Positions 57,301 through 64,000 of a stretch of DNA of 64,000 nucleotides are shown here, piece after piece. Each line of letters begins with the position of its first letter. Within the stretch, counting starts at the first letter, position 1. A program made the translations under genes and the position numbers. The notes below the pieces were generated by a model. The model was given only the letters and a program-made list of their open reading frames with translations, made no database searches and had not been told where the DNA came from. Source of the DNA: Mangifera indica (taxonomy: Eukaryota > Streptophyta > Magnoliopsida > Sapindales > Anacardiaceae); the NCBI RefSeq assembly GCF_011075055.1, contig NC_058138.1, positions 6,840,001 through 6,904,000 on the forward strand, given 5' to 3'.

Positions 57301-60300
57301 TTACATAAATAAGTAATTACAAAAAACAAATTAATTGATTGCCTATATACCTCATCTTTCTTTTTGCACAATCCATTTATGATTTTACCAAGATCATTCC
57401 CCTCGTTCTCTATTTCCTTGTAATTGACTTTGTGCAGCTTTGGAGTGTTTAACATTCCTTGAGAGAAAGTCTTCAAGTTGGGACAATTTTCTATAACTAA
57501 TTCTTCTAGTGATGGGAAATTGAAAGAGTAATTTCCAGAGCAAAAGCATGTAAAACTTTCTAACCATTGAAGTGACACCAACTTCAAATTTTCAAAAACA
57601 ATTTCGGTACTACTTGTTGCATCTCCCTCATTCTCTACTATTTCAACAAGTATTTTACAAGTTGATATTTTCAATTCTCTCAACTGCATCAAGCTTCTAG
57701 CCATTGAAGGAGTTGTTAAGACAACTAACCCATTTACATACCAAACTCTGAGAACTTTAAGATTCTGGAAGGAAGCTGAAAATGGCACTAGACTCCTCAA
57801 GTTGCAATGGAATTCTACTGCTAGATATTCAAGATTTGGAAGATTTGATACACTCTTAATTTCTTTGAATTCACAAGCATGTAGTCGGAGCTTTTTCACA
57901 CTTTGAAATCTTTGGAGTCCAAGTAGAATATTTGCTGAATTGTAGATCATAAGATCTTTATATTGACTCTTCCATGTAATGTCTGTCACACTATCCCTTA
58001 ACATAAAATTCTCCAAATTGTGGTTGATCTACATATTCATTAAAAAAAAGTTTAATTAAAGAATTATTCGTTATTACATACTTTTTATTTTTTGGAAAAA
58101 CTTAATTTTTTCCTGTTTCCTTTGAAATCAGTCAACTCATTAAACCATGCAGCTATTAAATATATTTCTAATAAAAATCAAATTATATTTTTCGATTTCA
58201 CAACTTAGTATTACTTCAACAGAAAATAAAAATAAAAGAGATGGTATGAATCACATAATGCAATTAAAATGTGTGACTCATATTAGATAGAGTCTATAGA
58301 TAATTTGTTTCAAAATTACACTATTTTTTGCTCGTCTACTCCCGTAACAGAATTGTCCAAATTCAATTGATCATTCATTTTTTTTTTCTAGATTTTTGTT
58401 CAAGCAAAAATAAACATTAAGAATCACATATTTAAAACAAGAGATTTGTACCTTATGTTCCAAGCGAATGAATTTTGACTCTGAAATTTGAAGTTCACCC
58501 TTCGTATTATCATTTTGCAAGCCCAAATATCTTGGAGTGAATTTTTGACAATTCTCTATCTCCAACCATTTTAACATCGGCAATTCTGAAACCTGTATTC
58601 CTAGATAAAAAATTGTAAGTTTTGGTAATTTTTTGAGCACCAATTTGGTTACCTGTGGAAAGATAGAATTAACTACAAGTTCTGCTCCTTCTTCTTCAAC
58701 AATCTTCTCTAAAGCCTCACAATTTATTATCTCTAGGCATTGAAGTTGTCTGAGGTTTTTGACTATGGAAAATGGAAACACATATATCATCTTTCCACAT
58801 CTCTCCAATGTCAGTTGCTTCAAATTTTGAGAGCGAGGGGTTGAAATTCGACTATCCCAAATCTTTCCCAAACTAATATTGTGCAATACCAATGTCTTAA
58901 AATTGGTAAAAATAACCTACAACCAAAGTTAATTGTTGTTTTAATATATATGAACATATACAAGAAGAAAATAAAAAAGAAATAATTTAATAAAATCAAT
59001 TTGACAGAAATTGCATTGTATGGAGGATCAATAGAACAATTTGTTAGTGAAATAGAATTGAAAATTTAAATCACTAGAAAAAAGTTGCAAAAAGAGAAGG
59101 AAAAATAATACAACACGAATAAATGTGAATAAGCATAAAAGAAAACAAGAATATATAATGGAGAAATAAAAGAAATTCAAGTCAGTCAAACCTTTTCATT
59201 AAACAGGGGCATGATTTCATTGGACTGCAAATCAAAATTTGAATGATCAACATAGTTCTGCTCTTCTGAAGATTCAGCTAAGCATAAGAGTTCAATATCC
59301 TTAAATCCATATAATTCTTCTAGTGACCTGATAGAATTAAATTTAAATTTCAACATCCTCAAAAGCTCATGTTCCCCATAATGCTCAAGTTCGCCATATT
59401 CTTGATATGGGACCGAAAAATCTCCTACTGATATTTTGTACCTTTTAGGCTCTTTGGCAAATAAGTTTTTAGGTAGCACATTGTTATCTCTAACATCCAA
59501 TTCTACACTCGTGAGATTAGACAAGAGCTTTAATTCCTTGAGTACTTCAACCTTCCACTGAATAGGGCAGCCCTTTATATGAAATTCCTCTAATTGCAAT
59601 AGTTTTGATATGACATTTGGCACAATAACTTGCAATCGTTTACAATTGCTTAAATCTAATAACTTGAGTTCAATCAATTGACCTATTTCTTCAGACAACT
59701 CCATAATACATGAATGTTTCAAGCTAAGGACTTTTAGTTTTTTTAGCTTTCCAATAACAGCAACATCGTTAATTGTGCTATTATCTAAACATAATGTTTG
59801 AAGGTTTTTCAAAAGATGAAGGGATGATGGCAATGACAATCTGTGTAGCCTAAATAAATTTAAAACTTTGAGCTTCGGCATCACTATGAAGAAGTCCTCC
59901 GGCATTGTGAAGTAAGAGTTGGGCATATAGAAATATTCAAGAGCTGGATAATCCAAATCATTAGACCAAATTTGACTAATAATAGTACTGCTACCATGTA
60001 GGGAGATTTTTGTGCATTTCTTGAGTTTAACGCTATCCTTCCATTCCTGTTCAATGTCATTTTTTGCTGTAAATACATGATAATCAACGTATGCTATTGT
60101 TATAGCAACAACACGAACTGCATCATGCATAGAAAATTGTTCGCTTCTAACCCCGTCTAGTAACAAACTAGCATCTTTGAGGTCACGAACCAATTTATCC
60201 AATCGATCTCGTGCATCTTGCATTGTCAAATTAGCTCCTTCAAGTATATCCAAACACACAACATGTTTGAATAAGTCTGAAATGGAAGTATTATTTTCCA

Positions 60301-62004
60301 TTAGACTGGAAATTAAAAACATTTTCTTAAGTTCTTCATCCCTTAAATAATTGTAACTTAAGGCCATCTTCATGTATTCCTTTTCTAGGAGTCCTATGAA
60401 CTTTTTTGGTGATGGTGCTCTTAATTCTCGCAATGCTACTTTCCAATCAGTTGGATGACTCTTGTTTCTTAATGCTTTTGCTATAGTGCAAATGACGATG
60501 GGCAATCCTCCGCATTCCTTGCATACATCCTTCGGTAGAGAATTCAATTCACATGTTTGTATAACATCACCTGCAAAAAGAGAGAGGATAATACTAACAG
60601 CAATTTCTATTTGCATGTATTCTTTGGATAAGCAAAAATAAGAAAAGTTGAAAATATTGAATTTCACCCTTTTCTTAAAAAATCCATAAAATTTTTTATC
60701 TAAATGAATACCACTTTATAATGTCAAATGACAAACAAAAAACACATTACTACATTAAACTTAAAATTTATATGTTAAACCAATTAAAATTGTGAAAATT
60801 TTATAAGGACTAGAACTACATTAATATATCCCGACATTATAAAAGTGAACAAACCAGAAAAACCTACAAGTGAAAATTCTACAACAAGATTACCTGCCAT
60901 GTTCCTGAATAGGTTCCAAGCTTCATTTTCTTCTAAAATGCCCATCTTGAAATTATTTGTGGAACCCATCTTCTGCAATGCATCTAAGTTTCTTGTCGTG
61001 AACATTAGTTTACATCCCCCATGATCCATTTCAGAAGGAATACCGATAGTCTTGAGATCAACATCTTCCCAAATATTGTCTAAAATTAAAAGGATCTTCT
61101 TACCTCTCTTCAATCTCTCATATAACTTATTTGCTCTTGCACTGTCGTGACTGAAATTTACGCCTAACTTCTCTGCAATTTCTGTTTGAACCTTTTTTAT
61201 ATCCAAAGTTTGTGTTACCTATAAGACAAAATAATATGGCCAGTTAAGAACAACAAACAGAGCGAAATAATTGTAAACTAGTTTGACTATGATTAATTTG
61301 ACTCAAGTAATAGCAGTCATAATAATTATTACTCAAAATAAGCATAAGAAAGTGAAAAAAATTACTTCAACAAAAGCAATGTCCTCAAATAGATTATCCT
61401 GCTCCGCTTTCCTTCCAACTTCTTGCACAAGAGTGGTCTTCCCAATACCACCCATCCCATAAACACCAATCATGTACACATTCTCATCATTTAAAGCATC
61501 CCATACATTCTTCATAATGGAGTTTCTTGATTCGAACGTCAAATAATCTTCGCTAGATCTAAGCCAGATATCTTGTTGAATAGTAGGAAAGGAAACTTGA
61601 TCGAATTCCTTTTCCTGCTGGAGGAGGGGATCAATATCATCCCACTTTAATTTGAAAGCTTTCTTGCTTTGCTTGTAGTTGGAGCACAATCCTTTAAAAC
61701 ATGGAGGGTTGTTTGTCTTCTCTTGAATCAACTGCTCTGCTTCTGTAATTGTCTTATCCACATCCTTCAGCCAGTCTTTAACATTCTGTTTGATCTCTTC
61801 CACATTTCTTTCAGCAACAGTAACCTTATGCTGAACTTCGTCCCTTGTATTCTTCAGCTTCTTAACTTCCTTTTCCAGCTTTTTGAAATTGGTACTGTAC
61901 TTATACAAGTACTTAAATTGACGCCAAATTGGAGCAGCCAACCATTTGCCAACTTCAAGGACAGGACTCAACACTCCCCCAATACTCCCGGCAACATCAA
62001 CCAT
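54304..62004 (-). CDS. NLR-2: intact CC-NBS-LRR immune receptor (RPS2/At4g27190-like)
   Basis: Nine minus-strand exons join without a stop: 62004-61366, 61218-60894, 60570-59192, 58916-58452, 58028-57351, 57216-56761, 56363-55677, 55354-54565 and 54320-54304. All introns are GT-AG and every phase matches, giving 5,436 nt or 1,811 residues. I start at ATG 62004 (MVDVAGS), as in NLR-1; the frame extends upstream only to a TTG. Residues 1-180 are a coiled-coil region of the G10 (RPS2) type with a basic heptad-rich stretch. NB-ARC follows: P-loop GMGGIGKTT (183-191), kinase-2 LLILDNIW (256-263), RNBS-B KLMFTTRN (283-290), GLPL-type CGGLPIVI (341-348), and MHD in FSMHDAVR (470). From about 550 to the end are LRRs. 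Such proteins sense pathogen effectors in the cytoplasm or at membranes and trigger cell death. Only transcript data can confirm the C-terminal exon. Confidence 0.88.
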
Positions 62005-62400
62005 TTTTTTTTTCAATTTTTTTTTTTTTGAAAAACAGAAGAGAAGTAAAGCAGATGAATATAATCAAAAGACAAGTATTAGACAGAACACGATCAAACA
62101 CAAGTTTCAAAATTAACAATAAATAAGAGAAATGAAAAAAGAAATTTATATAGTAAACGAGAAATAACCGAATGCAAAAACTTTTTTTTTTTTTAAGAAA
62201 TTAGATAATACCGAAACGGAATTTTTTTTCAAACCGGAAATAGGGAAGAAAAAATTTGAAATAAAGAAAATAAAAGAGAGACCTCAGGTGCGAACTGGCG
62301 AAATCGAAGGATATGGGCTCAGGGAGGTTTGTCAGTGAAAGAATTTTTGAGTGGTTTTGAATGACTCAGAGAGATTTCAGTGGAGAAAAATCAGTTGGTC
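62005..62400 (-). promoter_or_regulatory. 5' flank of NLR-2
   Basis: The segment is homologous to 38023-38340. It contains poly-A/poly-T tracts immediately before the start codon (62005-62013 and beyond) and purine-rich sequence. No definite TATA box or start site was fixed. The conserved part probably contains the 5' UTR. Confidence 0.4.
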
Positions 62401-62683
62401 ATGATTCATTATCAACTCAAAGTTCTACGAAATTCGATTGATTTGACAATGGAAACTCACCACCGTGTGAACACAACATTTATTAAAGTGTAAGAGATGA
62501 AAAGGGATTTTCTGGTCAATACAGGTCATAATGTCGGTATGGACCTGTTGGATTTTAAGTCTAAGAGCATCAATGGGCTTCATGACCACATATCTTCCAC
62601 CACGTCTAAGGAGTTGTCACAGAAAATGAACGAAATATTGTCATCCTCTCATTCATATTGGCCCCATATTTAATATTATTTTA
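62401..62683. other. Intergenic segment upstream of NLR-2
   Basis: Its first 70 bp (ATTATCAACTCAAAGTTCTA and on) match 42700-42750 and 40968-41010 in the unit 1-unit 2 junction. This shows that the repeat unit continues to the right of NLR-2. No gene was seen. Confidence 0.5.
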
Positions 62684-63670
62684 GGCCAAATAACAATTTC
62701 CACCCAAGGTTTGATACAAAGTCATTTTTACTTATTAATTATCAAAAACTAAATACATATCCATATATTAAATTTTATTATTATTATAAAGAATAAAATC
62801 ATCATGTAAAATTTTATTTAACTAATTATCATTTAAAAATTTTATTTAAACTCATATTTTAGATTATCCCTTAAGTTAAAAAAATAGCTTATTCCCCCAT
62901 ATTACTTTTTTCTTTAGGTTTCAAAACTTGCTATTCCCCCAAGGTCCTAGGGCTTCCTTGGTAAATTTTCAAAATCTCTCACATTTTTTTCCCTGTGGTC
63001 ACCACCCCAAGATTTTGAAATATTGTTGACACACACCCTGATCTCTTATTTCAGTTTCTGACGTCACGTCTAGTATCAGTCTCTAGTGAGTTTGCTCTTT
63101 CTCAGTGACCTCTAGACGCGATTTTTCTTTTTTTTCATTGTCATCAAGCACCTCCTTCTCAGTTTCCTGTCGCCATATTCCACTGAGATCGAGTAGGTCT
63201 AATGTGCTCCACTTCGCAGGTGCTAACCTTCCTCCCGGATGACTCCCATCAACTGAATAAGGGCAGAAATCAAGTGAAATCTCATAGGAGAAGTAACTCG
63301 ACGACAGAGGAGAAAGCCATTTGTAATGATCAAAAATTTAAACTGAAATTGAAGAGGGGTGAAACTGTAATTTTTCAAAAAACAGAGGGTAGCATGTGTG
63401 GAGAAAATATGAGAGTGCAAACCCTAGATTGGGGGGAGGGGGGGAGGGAGTCATTTTTTAAACTTATGAAGTTTGAGGTTAAGGGAAAATAAAATTTAAA
63501 ACTTAAAGATAATAATAAAAATATAAGTTTGAATAAAATTTTTAACTAATAATTTTATTTTAGATAATAATAATAATAAAATTTAATAGATAAATAAATA
63601 TTTAAATTTTTAATAGTTAATGGATAGAAAATTGGCATATACTAAACTTTGGGTGGCAAATATTTTGTCA
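62684..63670. mobile_element. Probable Mutator-like foldback element, copy 3
   Basis: The left tip GGCCAAATAACAATTTCCACC continues CCAAGGTTTG and resembles the tips at 3938 and 39950. The right side has ACTAAACTTTGGGTGGCAAA near 63640, its inverted counterpart. The right terminus is degenerate and no 9-bp duplication could be fixed. The interior again differs from the other two copies. It is GC-richer near 63000-63440 and has a 96-codon plus-strand frame (63202-63492) without a recognisable domain and a G-rich run at 63430-63450. Confidence 0.55.
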
Positions 63671-64000
63671 TATTTTGGGTGGCCGACAAAACTCCAGTTT
63701 GGCTCTATCTGGATTCATGAAATACTATTATTAGCCAAGCTAATAATTAGCACCAGTTCATCTAGCACCAGCTACCTACTCTTGTCACCCTGGTGAACGT
63801 CATTAATGTCATATTTATTTCTCACAGTCCCCATTAGAGTTCTGTAACCGAGCTGCATGTTTTCTTCTTCCACTCGTTTGAGTAATCATAATCATACAGA
63901 ACCAGCCATCTATATTGCTTAATTTGGATCCTTATTAGCTGTAGAACTGTCAGACTCCGTCAATAAGTATTACTTGTGTGTTAATTTTTACATGTTTCTG
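63671..64000. other. Intergenic, no gene seen
   Basis: The DNA is of moderate composition with phrases AGCACCAGTTCATCTAGCAC and the like. No open frame or repeat end is supported before the window ends. Confidence 0.45.

Noticed and set aside
62004..62016. Upstream start at 62016 for NLR-2 giving four extra residues
   Set aside because: The codon at 62016-62014 is TTG, not ATG. The ATG at 62004 matches the NLR-1 start.
63202..63492. 96-codon plus-strand frame as a real gene
   Set aside because: It lies inside a probable non-autonomous Mutator-like element, lacks a domain, and its G-rich region inflates frame length.
1..64000. CRISPR arrays, operons, phage or bacterial insertion sequences
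   Set aside because: Introns, plant NLR and PPR families and copia elements show nuclear plant DNA. No spacer-repeat pattern or ribosome-binding-site-led operon was seen.

Overview
This window is nuclear DNA from a flowering plant, almost certainly a eudicot. It is AT-rich and intron-containing. It holds a CC-NBS-LRR (NLR) immune-receptor gene, PPR and NYN/LOTUS gene remnants, Ty1/copia retrotransposons primed by initiator tRNA-Met, and several non-autonomous DNA transposons. No tRNA, rRNA, CRISPR or bacterial-type operon signal was seen. The species cannot be named from the sequence alone.

The dominant architecture is a tandem segmental duplication. Unit 1 (about 10-38 kb, with related flank back to about 2.6 kb) and unit 2 (about 43.5-62.4 kb) carry the same order: a repeated leader, a PPR pseudogene (+), a NYN/LOTUS-domain pseudogene (+), an unidentified 3' segment, a second partial leader, an unidentified gene remnant (-), and an NLR gene (-). 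Unit 1 is longer mainly because two copia elements and a small hAT-like MITE inserted into its PPR/NYN half.

The only gene in the window I judge intact is the NLR of unit 2 (54304-62004, minus). Nine exons with consensus splice sites and matching phases give a model of about 1,811 residues. It has an RPS2/At4g27190-type coiled coil, a complete NB-ARC with P-loop, kinase-2, GLPL and MHD motifs, and a long LRR region built from repeated phase-0 exons. Its paralogue in unit 1 (about 30.8-38.0 kb) is a pseudogene: it has lost the first splice donor and the kinase-2 part of exon 2, and carries several stops and frameshifts.

Three copia elements are bounded to the base. Copia-1 (5234-10030, minus) has target-site duplication (TSD) ATAAT. 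Copia-2 (11758-15916, minus) has TSD ACGTC/ATGTC. Copia-3 (17788-22678, plus) has TSD CTTTC. All three have broken coding regions; in copia-1 a stop replaces the tyrosine of the YVDD reverse-transcriptase motif. Hand comparison of the LTR pairs gives 32 transitions among 34 substitutions, as expected for decay of methylated cytosine.

Other structures are Mutator-like foldback elements with 9-bp TSDs (3938-4625, 39950-40625, probably 62684-63670), a 262-bp hAT-like MITE whose empty site survives in unit 2 (17104-17365), a ten-copy 38-bp minisatellite (28554-28932), a 34-unit TA microsatellite (50779-50846), an LRR-kinase gene fragment (about 2345-2660), and a T-depleted GC-rich island of unknown origin (about 52020-52850). 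The window reads as a birth-and-death NLR locus: local duplication, one copy preserved, and the rest decaying under transposon load.
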